From: Neorhodopirellula pilleata
Lineage (GTDB): Bacteria; Planctomycetota; Planctomycetia; Pirellulales; Pirellulaceae
Assembly (NCBI RefSeq): GCF_007859915.1
Contig: NZ_SJPM01000002.1
Location: 894,298 to 958,297 of the forward strand
Length of the DNA stretch: 64,000 nt
Direction: 5' to 3'
Under the pieces are notes generated by a model. The model made no database searches and was not told the origin of the DNA. It saw only the letters and a list, made by a program, of their open reading frames with translations. The position numbers were made by a program, and so were the translations under genes. This document shows positions 35,882 to 45,042 of the stretch, piece after piece; the first letter of the stretch is position 1; each line of letters starts with the position of its first letter.

Positions 35882-37867
35882 ATGAGACTTGGCAATACGG
35901 CGGCGGCGATCGCCTTGCTGCTGATCACGCTATTGGTTTACCTCCCTGCGATCGGTGGTGGATTCATTTGGGATGACGATGATTACGTCACCGAAAACCC
36001 GACGCTGCACGACTTGTCCGGATTGAAAGCGATTTGGTTCGATCCTTCGGCGACGCCACAATATTACCCTTTGGTCCATTCGTCGTTTTGGATCGAGAAT
36101 CATTTGTGGGGACTTCATCCGCTCGGCTATCACCTCGTCAACGTGTTGATCCACGCGGCCAACGCGTTGTTGCTTTGGCGACTGTTGGTTTGGCTCGGCG
36201 TGCCCGTCGCGGGGTTGATTGCCATGATCTTTGCAGTGCATCCGGTTCATGTCGAATCGGTCGCTTGGATCACCGAGCGAAAGAACGTCTTGTCTGGCTT
36301 GTTTTACCTGTCGGCGGCTTGGTGCTTTTTGAACTTTCGTGATTTCACTCGCTCGGAAGATTCACCTTCTTCGGATCGATGGCGATGGTACGCGGGCTCA
36401 TTGGCGTGTTTCATCGGAGCATTGTTGAGCAAAACCGTTGCGGCAACGTTTCCGGCAGCCCTGTTGGTTATGATTTGGTGGAAGCGAGGACAGATACGAG
36501 CATCACATGTCATTGGCTTGGCCCCGTTTTTTGTATTGGGGATCACACTCGGCTTGCTTACCGTTTGGTTAGAAAAGAACCAAGTCGGTGCGAGCGGAAT
36601 TGATTGGGAACTGAGCTTCCTGGAACGATGCCTGATCGCCGGTCGCGCGTTGTGGTTTTATGCCGGAAAGTTAATTTGGCCGGCGCCGCTGATTTTTAGC
36701 TATCAACGCTGGGACATCGATCTGTCGCAGACTTGGCAGTGGTTATTCCCGATCGCCGCCATCGGCGTCATGCTGGCATTGTTCGGATTGCGGCATCGAG
36801 TCGGACGTGGTCCACTCGCGGCCGTGCTGTTCTTTGCCGGTACGTTGTTTCCCGCATTGGGTTTTTTCGACGTTTATCCGATGCGTTTTTCGTTCGTAGC
36901 CGATCACTTTCAATACCTCGCCAGCATCGGCGTGATCTCACTCGTCGTCGTGACGGGGAACGTGCTTTTCGCGCGTTGGTTTGGGAAATCGTCCCGAGTT
37001 CAAACAGGCGCTGCGGTGGTCGTGGTGTCGTGCCTTGGAACACTGACATGGCAACAGGGACGGGTCTATCATGACGTCGAAACGCTATGGCGGGATACGC
37101 TGGCCAAAAACCCGACTTCATTTTTGGCCCACAACAATCTTGGGGCAATTTTGAATCGGCGAGGCGAATTTATCGAAGCCGAATCGCATTTAAGACAGGC
37201 CGTCGCATTGAAGCCAGGGTTCGCCGATTCGGTCGTGAATTTAGCCAAAGCTCGCGAAGGCCAAAGTGACTTCGGCGAAGCCTTGACGCTCTACGAAGAA
37301 GCCACGCGGATCAGTCCCGGCTTGGCGGTGGCTTGGAACGGATTGGGTGCCACCTATGGCATGAAGGGCGATTTCGGGGCGTCCGAAAAAGCGTTGCTGC
37401 AGGCATTGAAGCTTGATCGTAGCTACGCGCAGACCCACTCCAATCTCGCAACGCTCTACGCCAGCCAAGGTCGTTTTGAAGAAGCCGTTGCCGGTTATCA
37501 AGCAGCGATCGAGCTGGATGCCGAGTTGATCGAGGTAAGAGAGAACTTGGCGCGCGTGTTGATGTCGTTGAACCGACCCGCGGAAGCGCAAACGCAATGG
37601 CAAGAAGTTTTGCAACGCAGCCCGAAAAACACAGTGGCGATGTTGAATCTGGGCGTCATCGCGGCGGGGGACCAACGTCTCCAAACTGCCGCGAATTATT
37701 TCGAACAAGTCATCGAAATCGATCGCAAGAACCTGAAAGCAATTTACAACGCGGCCGTCATGCATGAACAGTTAGGCAACGCCAACAAGGCGAACCAATA
37801 CTTCGGCATGTATGAGCTACTGCAACCATCGTCCACCTCTGATGCGACTCAAAGTTCCAATGAATGA
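35882..37867 (+). CDS. GT-C-type membrane protein with C-terminal TPR repeats
   Basis: This 661-residue protein's N-terminal half is polytopic (about 10 helices to residue 385), with the GT-C-like first loop GGGFIWDDDDYVTENPTLHD and the HPLGYHLVNVLIHAANALLLW helix seen in TMTC-type proteins. From about residue 415 to 650 there are at least six TPR repeats (FLAHNNLGAILNRRGEFIEAE, GLAVAWNGLGATYGMKGDFG). The family is proposed to transfer sugars onto proteins. The DDDD motif fits an active loop, but donor and acceptor are unknown. It overlaps the thioesterase gene by 8 bp. Confidence 0.8.
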   Translation: MRLGNTAAAIALLLITLLVYLPAIGGGFIWDDDDYVTENPTLHDLSGLKAIWFDPSATPQYYPLVHSSFWIENHLWGLHPLGYHLVNVLIHAANALLLWRLLVWLGVPVAGLIAMIFAVHPVHVESVAWITERKNVLSGLFYLSAAWCFLNFRDFTRSEDSPSSDRWRWYAGSLACFIGALLSKTVAATFPAALLVMIWWKRGQIRASHVIGLAPFFVLGITLGLLTVWLEKNQVGASGIDWELSFLERCLIAGRALWFYAGKLIWPAPLIFSYQRWDIDLSQTWQWLFPIAAIGVMLALFGLRHRVGRGPLAAVLFFAGTLFPALGFFDVYPMRFSFVADHFQYLASIGVISLVVVTGNVLFARWFGKSSRVQTGAAVVVVSCLGTLTWQQGRVYHDVETLWRDTLAKNPTSFLAHNNLGAILNRRGEFIEAESHLRQAVALKPGFADSVVNLAKAREGQSDFGEALTLYEEATRISPGLAVAWNGLGATYGMKGDFGASEKALLQALKLDRSYAQTHSNLATLYASQGRFEEAVAGYQAAIELDAELIEVRENLARVLMSLNRPAEAQTQWQEVLQRSPKNTVAMLNLGVIAAGDQRLQTAANYFEQVIEIDRKNLKAIYNAAVMHEQLGNANKANQYFGMYELLQPSSTSDATQSSNE

Positions 37868-38294
37868 TGCTTGGTTTGATTTTCATCACACAGTCACGAT
37901 AGACGAGGTCGATGCACAGCAGCACGTACACAATTTACGTTATCTGCAATGGACGTTGTGGGCGGCCCGGGATCACAACGCGGCGATCGGATGGGACGCT
38001 CAAGCGGCACTCGAGGCTGGATTCGGCTGGGTCGTTCGTGATCACGAAATCACCTACCGAGTCGCGGCGGTCGCCCATGATGAGATTGTCGTGCGGACTT
38101 GGATCAGTCAAACCAATCGTTACGCATGCGTTCGGAACGCAATGATTTATCGGCCTAGCGATAAGCGATTGTTGTCCAAAGCCAGTACCCGATGGGTCTA
38201 CATCGATTTAAAACGCCATCGTGCGTTGGAGGTGCCCAAACTCGCGATCGAAGGTTACCAAATATGCGAGAAGATACCGCCAGCTCCCTGGTAA
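37860..38294 (+). CDS. Acyl-CoA thioesterase, 4HBT (hot-dog) family
   Basis: This 144-residue protein starts at ATG 37860, overlapping the upstream stop by 8 bp; an ATG at 37842 is possible but adds residues absent from the family. The hot-dog fold is visible from VTIDEVDAQQHVHNLRYLQWT (the family's D-x-x-x-H-x-N catalytic stretch) through the WISQTNRYACVRNAMIYR strands. It would hydrolyse an acyl-thioester in the cytoplasm. Close to YbgC and 4-hydroxybenzoyl-CoA thioesterases in length. The coupling with a GT-C/TPR gene is unusual. Confidence 0.8.
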   Translation: MNDAWFDFHHTVTIDEVDAQQHVHNLRYLQWTLWAARDHNAAIGWDAQAALEAGFGWVVRDHEITYRVAAVAHDEIVVRTWISQTNRYACVRNAMIYRPSDKRLLSKASTRWVYIDLKRHRALEVPKLAIEGYQICEKIPPAPW

Positions 38295-38302
38295 GAATCG
38301 GC

Positions 38303-39184
38303 TCAGCGAAGCTTGACCGCTTCGTCTCCGATTTCCGACGCGATCATCGGAGGCACTTCGTCGCCTGGGACCAAACCTTCTCCCGGCAACATACCCGAGG
38401 CACCACCGCCACCGATCGACTGCAGCACCGGCCAGCCGTTATCAAACCTGGTTTCGGCCGTGTAATCGACCGGCGGTCGATCGAACGACTTGGGCGGCGA
38501 CCCCGTCAGCGAGCGGCCAAATTTGAGTAGTTTGGAGCCTGCCAAGCGAGTTTCTTTCCGAATCGATCCGGCCTGGAACGGCCCAACCCCCATTACCCAC
38601 GTATCGCGGGCGGTCGATCTGGATTGACTGATGCCCGACTGCCAAATCGCTTTGCGGGATTCTCGTTCATAGGCGAACGCCGCGATCTTGGCAGCACCTT
38701 CTCGGGCATCCCGTCGCGCCACCGCGATCTCAGGCACATTCGGGATTTGTGGGGCGCTGCTGATCAACGAAGCGGCTGATCCGATCGCGTTGTTTTCAGG
38801 GACCCCAAAGGTCACCCGGTGGTCATCAGCGCCGAGAGTTCCGATGCGGGCTTCGATGATGATGTCCGCGTTATTGCTGCTTTCTTGCAACAGACAACCC
38901 GCCGCCATGATTTGTTGCCGCAGCGCGCTGGTGACGTACTCTGCGTTAACGAAAGAGGTGCTTTTGACCGTACGCAAGTAGCTTTCGTCCAGGAAAACCT
39001 TCTCGCCGCTTAGCGGCCGAAAGTCGATCGTTGAAACGCTACGGTCGACCGCATCCGATAATAGCAATTGCTCGGTCGCTTGGTGTTCACGCGTCGTGCC
39101 GCAACCGATCGCCAAGACGGCGAAAGTGCCTAGCGATAGGAGCACGAAGCGATACCAATTCACGGGACAGCCAAGACAAATCAA
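38303..39184 (-). CDS. Lipoprotein of unknown function
   Basis: This 293-residue protein has a lipoprotein signal ending in VLAIGCG (Cys near residue 28). The mature part includes a region typical of planctomycete lipoproteins that bind or assemble at the membrane (SYLRTVKSTSFVNAEYVTSALRQQIMAAGCLL) and ends with a Gly/Pro-rich tail. I believe it corresponds to the DUF6655 family but cannot verify that. It faces the thioesterase gene convergently, 8 bp apart. Confidence 0.65.
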   Translation of the reverse strand: MICLGCPVNWYRFVLLSLGTFAVLAIGCGTTREHQATEQLLLSDAVDRSVSTIDFRPLSGEKVFLDESYLRTVKSTSFVNAEYVTSALRQQIMAAGCLLQESSNNADIIIEARIGTLGADDHRVTFGVPENNAIGSAASLISSAPQIPNVPEIAVARRDAREGAAKIAAFAYERESRKAIWQSGISQSRSTARDTWVMGVGPFQAGSIRKETRLAGSKLLKFGRSLTGSPPKSFDRPPVDYTAETRFDNGWPVLQSIGGGGASGMLPGEGLVPGDEVPPMIASEIGDEAVKLR

Positions 39185-39311
39185 TAGGTGGGCGAGGGAG
39201 GCAGGAAGTTGCTCGATACCAAACCTTGTGGTCCCCGGACAAGATCAACCCCGTCCACCCTTGAGCGAGCCAAGTGACGGACGAATGCACGAGTCGCAAA
39301 GCGACGGTAGT

Positions 39312-39450
39312 ATGTAGCCCTACGCGTCAGCATGGGGGGTCCCAACCCAACAACTCTCCCAGCAGCGGAGCGGCGACACCTGCTGCCGTCGTTCCACGAC
39401 TCCTTAACGTGTTGCTCATGCCCACCCCATGCTGATGCATGGGGCTACAT
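39312..39450. repeat. Inverted repeat around ATGTAGCCC / GGGGCTACAT
   Basis: ATGTAGCCCTACGCGTCAGC (39312-39331) and the following GGGG pair, with small gaps, to ACCCCATGCTGATGCATGGG and CTACAT (39424-39450). About 80 bp of unrelated sequence lies between the arms. It lies between the lipoprotein and the gene at 39475. No coding sequence is present. Confidence 0.6.
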
Positions 39451-39474
39451 GCTGTCGCGGCTACGCCGCTGAAA

Positions 39475-40866
39475 TCACGAGCCGTTCTCGTCGTCCATCT
39501 CGAATCGGACCTGCTTGGAATCGCCGCCGTCAAGCAGGTTTCCTTGCCCGTCCCTGATCCAATCAGCACTTCGTGATGTGATCGTCAAACCACCCAGGCT
39601 CGGCTCGATGCTCAGCTCCTCTTCCGCGTCGGCGATCTCCTGCGAACTCCAACCGAAACGAGCGAGATCCGTGAAGGTGAACGTGAAAGCGCCCGATTGA
39701 TCCTCGCTCACCCATGCGTCTTTCAACCGGGCGACCGCCAAACACACGCGCGTGAACAGAATTTCTTTTTGAGTTTTCTCAAGCGATTGCGAGAACGACT
39801 GCATGCGACTGTTACCTAGAATCGGAAGTCGCCTGTGGGTCAACCCAGATGACTTGAGCCACTGATCAATCCCGTAGAAATGAACGACGCTCCGATCAGT
39901 GACCGGGATACTTCTTGACATATTCTTGCGGTCTTTCGGCGGGAGCAGCGCCCGTGCGATCGCTAGCGTTTCGCTCGGTGCATACGACCCCGGTTCGTCC
40001 TGCGTGGACCGGGAGGCGCGGTTTGAATAACTACCAAACCAATTACGAGATCGAGAGGTCACCTCAGGGTTTTGCAGAAACAGCCCCGCCAGCCATGCTT
40101 GATTGGATCGCTCGTCAATCCACGATTGTTCCCAATCGATGGAGACTTTCAGTATTCGATCCAGTTCCGCGTATTGTTCGTCGTTGAGCCACCCCTTCGC
40201 CGCCGCGATACGAGTGATCCTCATCGGGTGAGACAAGTAGAGCGAGTGATTCCAGGAAATCGATTCATTGGGAGCCGGCAAGGTTAAACCGTATAACCGG
40301 GTGAGTTCGTTCATGACAAGACTCGGATCTGGCTCGTCGCCACGGATTGTTAATCCTAGGTCGCCGGTCGGAATTTGAACCAAGAGCCAAACGGGTGCCA
40401 TGGATACGTACCCATGTTCGATTCCCTCGTACTGAAAAGTAGCCGGATAAACACGATGGAGCGAGCTATCCGTTGACAACATCAATGTCTTCAAGCTTTG
40501 ATCTAGAACTTTGAATCGGTCGTTCAACTGGTCGATCAAACGCCTCCTTTCTTTGCTTAGTGACTCGGGTTGAGTCCAAAGCAGGTCTTCGACTTGCTCA
40601 CCTAACAACACATTGGTGTACCAAGTTCGCGAGTAAGCCGAACCGGCCATCAGTTCATGAATCTTACGCACTTGCAATCTTTCCGCATCGCTTCGGATCG
40701 GTTCAAGAACTGGTTCGTTGACAACCAACTCGGCGATCAGGTGACGCTGCGTCGAAGCATTTCGCAGCCACTCCCACGAGGAGGCGGTTAGCATCACGAC
40801 CAAGGTGGCCATCGGAGCCAGAACGATCGCCGGAAACATCCAATCGGCTTTGAACCATCGCATCAT
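39475..40866 (-). CDS. Membrane-anchored protein of the ABC operon, unknown function
   Basis: This 463-residue protein has one N-terminal transmembrane helix (MFPAIVLAPMATLVVMLTA) and a long, mostly soluble remainder with no family I recognise. Its start overlaps the stop of the permease gene (ATGA), so it is translationally coupled to the exporter and likely an accessory or substrate-binding partner. It ends just before the operon's 3' border and an inverted repeat. Confidence 0.65.
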   Translation of the reverse strand: MMRWFKADWMFPAIVLAPMATLVVMLTASSWEWLRNASTQRHLIAELVVNEPVLEPIRSDAERLQVRKIHELMAGSAYSRTWYTNVLLGEQVEDLLWTQPESLSKERRRLIDQLNDRFKVLDQSLKTLMLSTDSSLHRVYPATFQYEGIEHGYVSMAPVWLLVQIPTGDLGLTIRGDEPDPSLVMNELTRLYGLTLPAPNESISWNHSLYLSHPMRITRIAAAKGWLNDEQYAELDRILKVSIDWEQSWIDERSNQAWLAGLFLQNPEVTSRSRNWFGSYSNRASRSTQDEPGSYAPSETLAIARALLPPKDRKNMSRSIPVTDRSVVHFYGIDQWLKSSGLTHRRLPILGNSRMQSFSQSLEKTQKEILFTRVCLAVARLKDAWVSEDQSGAFTFTFTDLARFGWSSQEIADAEEELSIEPSLGGLTITSRSADWIRDGQGNLLDGGDSKQVRFEMDDENGS

Positions 40867-43298
40867 CGTGTTCCCTTCGTTTGATCGGTCGCACCGTTTC
40901 GAAGCGTTTCAATCTGTTGTTCCCACGGCAATCCGACGTAACGAACCGGATACAACGACTCGCCATAAAACCCCCACGGGATGGTCGCAATGGTGGGGAC
41001 TTCGTTTCGATGCCAATCGGAATACGGTCCTAACTCAAACGGGACTGCGCCGAACACCGTCTGCTCGTGCAACGTGATCTGCCACGGTTGAATCTCGCCC
41101 GGTCGCGATTCCGATTCGATCGCCGAAAGTGCGGCGGCGACGAGTGTTCGCATTCGAGACTGACGCGTCCCCCGACCTTTGGCACCGGCCAACGATTGGT
41201 CCTCCGGATCGATCGTCAGACCGTCGATCAATGTGTGCGAATCGACCGTGCTCCGGGAATTGAAGTCGTGATAGCTGACGAGAATCGCTCGACGCCGAGC
41301 CTCATGTCGCTCCGCCGTGGTTGGCAAACGACTCAAAGCTGTCACGAGCGTCGGGCTGGACGGGTCGAGATTCAATTCGGGATCGGTCAACGTATCGGCA
41401 ATGAAAATCTCCAACCGGTCGGCCGATTCCTGGTCGAGCCAACGTGTACTGCGTCTGAGACCGGCGACCAGTGTCGCCACATCTTGAACGGAATCGACGA
41501 ACCGATCGTTTGCCTTCTCACGGTACTCGATTCGTTCAAACATCAGGACGCTGAAAAGATCCCCGAGAGTTGGAGTTTCCATTTGAACGATCGCATTCGG
41601 ACTTTCGATCAATCGATCCATGTTCTCGAACAACGAGATGAATTGAAGATCCTCCTCGTCCAATTTCGATCTCAGAAACTGACGCGTCTTCAGGTTGTCG
41701 GCTTCGATTTCATCAGCCGCCAAACCATAGGAAAATCCGATCTTTGATTTGATCTGGATCGTTCGCGGTGCCGCCGAACCAACGGCATCGCTTCCTAAGC
41801 GGACCGTTTGGATATCCGGAATCAAGAAGCCTTCGAAGTCCGGCGGTTTGATCACACCGAAGTAAAAAATGGTGGCGACGACCGCCGCACTGACACTCCC
41901 GTACACTCGGTCGTTGCCCAACATGTAACGTCGCATCAACCACCACGTCACCGCCATCATCACCATCGTCCAGATTGCCAGCGTTGTCACTGACAACAAT
42001 GATCGACTCCACAAAATCAGGAGCGGCAAGGTGATCAGTGGAGCCGCGAAGTATGCCAAGACTGTCGTCCGCATGACTTGCGAGAGCCACTGGGAAATGG
42101 CGTAGGCCATCCCGGCGAACAATCCCACTTGAAGAACGCTCGGTAGAATCGTTAGCGGGTAGTTGTCTGCAGTTCGATTCGCAATCAGGTAGGTGGCAAT
42201 CGCCGCGTAGACGACGATCGATGATGACAAAATTGCCAGCGGAACCGCATGACGAGCCAGATAAACCCGCGTCGGTGACACACCGATCAACGCCAGTGGA
42301 CGAACCGCCGCCGGCGAACCAGCAAACTTGAACACGCTGACACCCAACCAAGATGCCGTCAGTCCGAAGAGCATGGCGGGGACTCCTGGGTTCTGCTCGA
42401 TCGAATCGGGGTGATCTCGAAGCGAAAACAAGCTGACCGTCGCCAGCGTCAGGAGGCCAAGATGAATTAGCCAAACCCGAGCCATGTTTTGCAGGCTGAA
42501 CCACAACAACGCCGCGAACGAGCTTTCAAAACGATAGGACCGATCACCCGAAAAAGTGTTTCCAATCCAACTGAGTATGTCAGTCGGATGCCAGCGTGTC
42601 GCGGGCGTTGGGGAAAGGACTCGGACGGCGCTTCGATATCCGACAAAGGCAAACCCCAGCGTCGAGACGGCGATTGCTGCCAACGTCAAGCGAATTTCAC
42701 GTGATTGACCGTTCCAAATCTCGATTTCTGGGCCGTCCAAAAACGTCCACACGATCAGGCTGGGGACGAACATCAACGCGACCAAAGCCACCAACGCCAG
42801 GAACGGATTGGCGATCTTCCAAGCGGTATAAAAACTGACCACCAAAACAAAAATCGATCGCGCCACCCAAGCCACTGCGTGCACACCCGGCATCCCAACA
42901 CTGGGATCGTCCAGCGCAGTCCGCGAAGCGAATGATCGGTCGACGCCGAAACCGAATATTAAAATGGCGGAAACACACCACATCACCACCAGTCCGATCA
43001 AAGCAACGACCCCTTTGGTCACGATCAACCGGCGTGAAGACATCGGTAGCATCGACATCCATTGCATCGTTCCTTGCTCGCGTTCGAAGCCAACCAGGAT
43101 CGAACCCGCACCGGTCGCGAAGACGATCGGCAGGATCAAAAACGTCCATTCGAGCTGAACGTAATACGCATCGGTGCGGACCTCCCACATCGACGACTGG
43201 ATCGTCCACAAGATTCCGACGATCATCACCAACGCGGCCACGAGCGGCAACAGTTGGCACGACTCTTTCCAAACGAACCAGCGTGTGCTCGTATTCAT
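40863..43298 (-). CDS. ABC transporter permease, large two-half type
   Basis: This 811-residue protein starts at ATG 43298, which overlaps the ATPase stop (ATGA); the longer frame to 43334 is rejected. There are about six helices in the N-terminal half (WKESCQLLPLVAALVMIVGILW, LIGLVVMWCVSAILIFGFG), further helices between residues 270 and 480, and a large soluble C-terminal region. The pattern fits the ABC-2-type exporter permeases with an internal duplication. The substrate is unknown. The YtrA-type GntR upstream suggests antibiotic or cell-envelope stress induction, as in related operons. Confidence 0.75.
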   Translation of the reverse strand: MNTSTRWFVWKESCQLLPLVAALVMIVGILWTIQSSMWEVRTDAYYVQLEWTFLILPIVFATGAGSILVGFEREQGTMQWMSMLPMSSRRLIVTKGVVALIGLVVMWCVSAILIFGFGVDRSFASRTALDDPSVGMPGVHAVAWVARSIFVLVVSFYTAWKIANPFLALVALVALMFVPSLIVWTFLDGPEIEIWNGQSREIRLTLAAIAVSTLGFAFVGYRSAVRVLSPTPATRWHPTDILSWIGNTFSGDRSYRFESSFAALLWFSLQNMARVWLIHLGLLTLATVSLFSLRDHPDSIEQNPGVPAMLFGLTASWLGVSVFKFAGSPAAVRPLALIGVSPTRVYLARHAVPLAILSSSIVVYAAIATYLIANRTADNYPLTILPSVLQVGLFAGMAYAISQWLSQVMRTTVLAYFAAPLITLPLLILWSRSLLSVTTLAIWTMVMMAVTWWLMRRYMLGNDRVYGSVSAAVVATIFYFGVIKPPDFEGFLIPDIQTVRLGSDAVGSAAPRTIQIKSKIGFSYGLAADEIEADNLKTRQFLRSKLDEEDLQFISLFENMDRLIESPNAIVQMETPTLGDLFSVLMFERIEYREKANDRFVDSVQDVATLVAGLRRSTRWLDQESADRLEIFIADTLTDPELNLDPSSPTLVTALSRLPTTAERHEARRRAILVSYHDFNSRSTVDSHTLIDGLTIDPEDQSLAGAKGRGTRQSRMRTLVAAALSAIESESRPGEIQPWQITLHEQTVFGAVPFELGPYSDWHRNEVPTIATIPWGFYGESLYPVRYVGLPWEQQIETLRNGATDQTKGTR

Positions 43299-44233
43299 GA
43301 GGTCACCACCTCGGTTGCGTTGCCCGTCGTACACGCCACGAACACTTCCTCCAGCGTCGCCGGATGAACGCGGACGTCTAATACGCCCGGCGAGTGGCGA
43401 ATCAGATCAACCATCTCGGGATCGAAGTCGCGAACGAACCATCGCCGTCCGGTTCGTTCGCGTTCATCGACCAAGACGCGGGCTGGCGGCGGCAGTTCGG
43501 GCAGGGCAACATGCGGATCGTCAAAATCGACGACGACCCTGGTGATGGCCGATCGGATTTCATCGATCGATCCAGACATCACGATCACCCCGTCGTGCAA
43601 GATCGCCACGCAGTCGGCCACGCGTTCGACCTCGGCGATTTGATGGCTCGATAAGAACACCGTTCGCCCGGCCGCCGCTCGATCGATCATGCTTTCCAAG
43701 AATTCACGCCGGACCTTCGGGTCGAGCCCCGAGGTCGGTTCATCGAGGATCAACAATTCCGGGTCGTGGGAGACGGCCAACGACAACGCGACCTTGGCCC
43801 GTTGGCCTTTACTGAGATACTTGATCTTTTGCTTCGGGTCGACTTTGTACTGGGCGATCGATTGGTTGAAGCGATCGCGATACTCGGGCCAGTAGAACGA
43901 CGCGGTGAACGAGCCGATTTGTTCGACCGTCATCCAACCGTACAGCGGCGGAGCGTCGGGAACGTAGCCGATCAGACGGCGAACCTGATCGCCTTGCGTC
44001 AGCGGATCGAGTCCGTTGACGCGGCAGGTACCTGCCGTGGGCGTTTGAAAGCCCGTTAGGATCCGGATCAAACTCGTCTTGCCCGCGCCGTTTTCGCCCA
44101 AGATGGCGAATACGGTGCCCGCACGAATTTGCAGATCGACACCACGCAGCGCCTCACAGCGTCGATAGTGCATCGTCAATTGCTCGGTCTGGATCACGAC
44201 CGGCGATTCGTTCGGGCTGGATTGATCAGACAT
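43295..44233 (-). CDS. ABC transporter ATP-binding protein
   Basis: This 312-residue protein starts at ATG 44233, inside the end of the GntR gene (8-bp overlap); the extra 25 codons to 44308 are not coding. The nucleotide-binding domain shows Walker A GENGAGKTS, the signature LSKGQRAKVALSLAV, Walker B LLILDEPTSGLDP and the H-loop SSHQIAEV. The layout is typical of ABC-2 exporter ATPases (CcmA/YtrB-like). It powers the coupled permease. Confidence 0.92.
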   Translation of the reverse strand: MSDQSSPNESPVVIQTEQLTMHYRRCEALRGVDLQIRAGTVFAILGENGAGKTSLIRILTGFQTPTAGTCRVNGLDPLTQGDQVRRLIGYVPDAPPLYGWMTVEQIGSFTASFYWPEYRDRFNQSIAQYKVDPKQKIKYLSKGQRAKVALSLAVSHDPELLILDEPTSGLDPKVRREFLESMIDRAAAGRTVFLSSHQIAEVERVADCVAILHDGVIVMSGSIDEIRSAITRVVVDFDDPHVALPELPPPARVLVDERERTGRRWFVRDFDPEMVDLIRHSPGVLDVRVHPATLEEVFVACTTGNATEVVTS

Positions 44234-44660
44234 CGGCGTTCTCGTTGGGGACGATGGATTCAGAGTTGACCGACGGCGGCGCTTTGGCGAGCCGTTTGAG
44301 GTGGGCATTGACGATGGACTGGATTTTTTCTTCGCTCAAGCCAGCGTTCCATGCTTCACGAAGACTCTCGCCGATCCGGTCGGCCAGGACGTCGTTACGC
44401 TGCCGACGGCACAAGGTCGCTGCCCCGTTGCAGACGGCCATTCCGCGACCACGGAGCGATTCGATCACGCCGTCATTTTGTAACTCGGTGTAAGCGTGCG
44501 CGACCGTGTTCGGATTGATGGCCAACTGTCCGGCCAACACGCGAGCGCTGGGCAACAGCTCACCCGGTCGAACTTTGCCCGCCGCGATCGCGAACTTGAT
44601 TTGACGAACGATTTGCAAATAAATCGCGACGTCGGCGTGAAAGTCGATGTCTAGAAACAT
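44226..44660 (-). CDS. GntR-family (YtrA-type) transcriptional regulator
   Basis: This 144-residue protein has an N-terminal winged helix (IYLQIVRQIKFAIAAGKVRPGELLPSARVLAGQLAINPNTVAHAY) followed by a short helical tail, which is the length of YtrA-type GntR repressors lacking a large effector domain. The start codon is preceded by CTGGAGGGCTC, a strong Shine-Dalgarno. Two copies of a palindrome lie close upstream. It probably represses this ABC operon, releasing it when an envelope-active compound is present. Confidence 0.9.
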   Translation of the reverse strand: MFLDIDFHADVAIYLQIVRQIKFAIAAGKVRPGELLPSARVLAGQLAINPNTVAHAYTELQNDGVIESLRGRGMAVCNGAATLCRRQRNDVLADRIGESLREAWNAGLSEEKIQSIVNAHLKRLAKAPPSVNSESIVPNENADV

Positions 44661-44673
44661 GAGCCCTCCAGGA

Positions 44674-44697
44674 AGTATAGCTACCTAGTGAACTAGG
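44674..44697 (-). promoter_or_regulatory. Putative promoter and operator of the GntR-ABC operon
   Basis: On the minus strand, TTGCCT (just right of 44697) and TATACT (44679-44674) are about 15 bp apart, and the perfect palindrome CCTAGT-GA-ACTAGG (44684-44697) fills the space between them. A repressor bound there would block RNA polymerase, a usual GntR arrangement. The spacer is shorter than ideal, so the -35 assignment is uncertain. Confidence 0.5.
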
Positions 44698-44758
44698 CAA
44701 CCCTTTAGGCATGCTAGGTGATGATCGGGCCGTAGTCAAGCGAAAGGCATCTGCTTCA

Positions 44759-44903
44759 AAACTTAAACTTAAACTTAAACTTAAACTTAAACTTAAACTT
44801 CCCAGCTTCTGGCGCGATCCAATTTCGCCCGTGGCGATCGTCCTTCGGACGAGGTGTAAGCGAGTTTAAGTTTAAGTTTAAGTTTAGGTTTAGGTTTAGG
44901 TTT
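44759..44903. repeat. AAACTT hexamer array and its complement
   Basis: Seven exact AAACTT units (44759-44800) are followed by a unique 62-bp core, then AAGTTT units (44863-44903) that decay into AGGTTT. The two arms can pair into a hairpin of about 36 bp. A similar pair of arrays lies at 53108-53254. Confidence 0.8.
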
Positions 44904-44930
44904 GCCGGAAGCGTTTGCCTGCTGCCGGGT

Positions 44931-44958
44931 CTCCGCTATCGCTGCGACCCAGCCTACT
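44931..44958 (-). repeat. Dispersed fragment of the 149-bp repeat
   Basis: GCTGCCGGGTCTCCGCTATC and the following GCTGCGACCC are the reverse complement of the start of each tandem unit at 10661-11236. It is therefore a dispersed repeat, not a local one. Confidence 0.7.
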
Positions 44959-45042
44959 TTTGGGTAAAGTCCGTTGATGGCTAATCGACAAGACTATTTG
45001 CGCAACTAGAATGAACGGCCTTCTCTTATTGCCGAGCAAACC

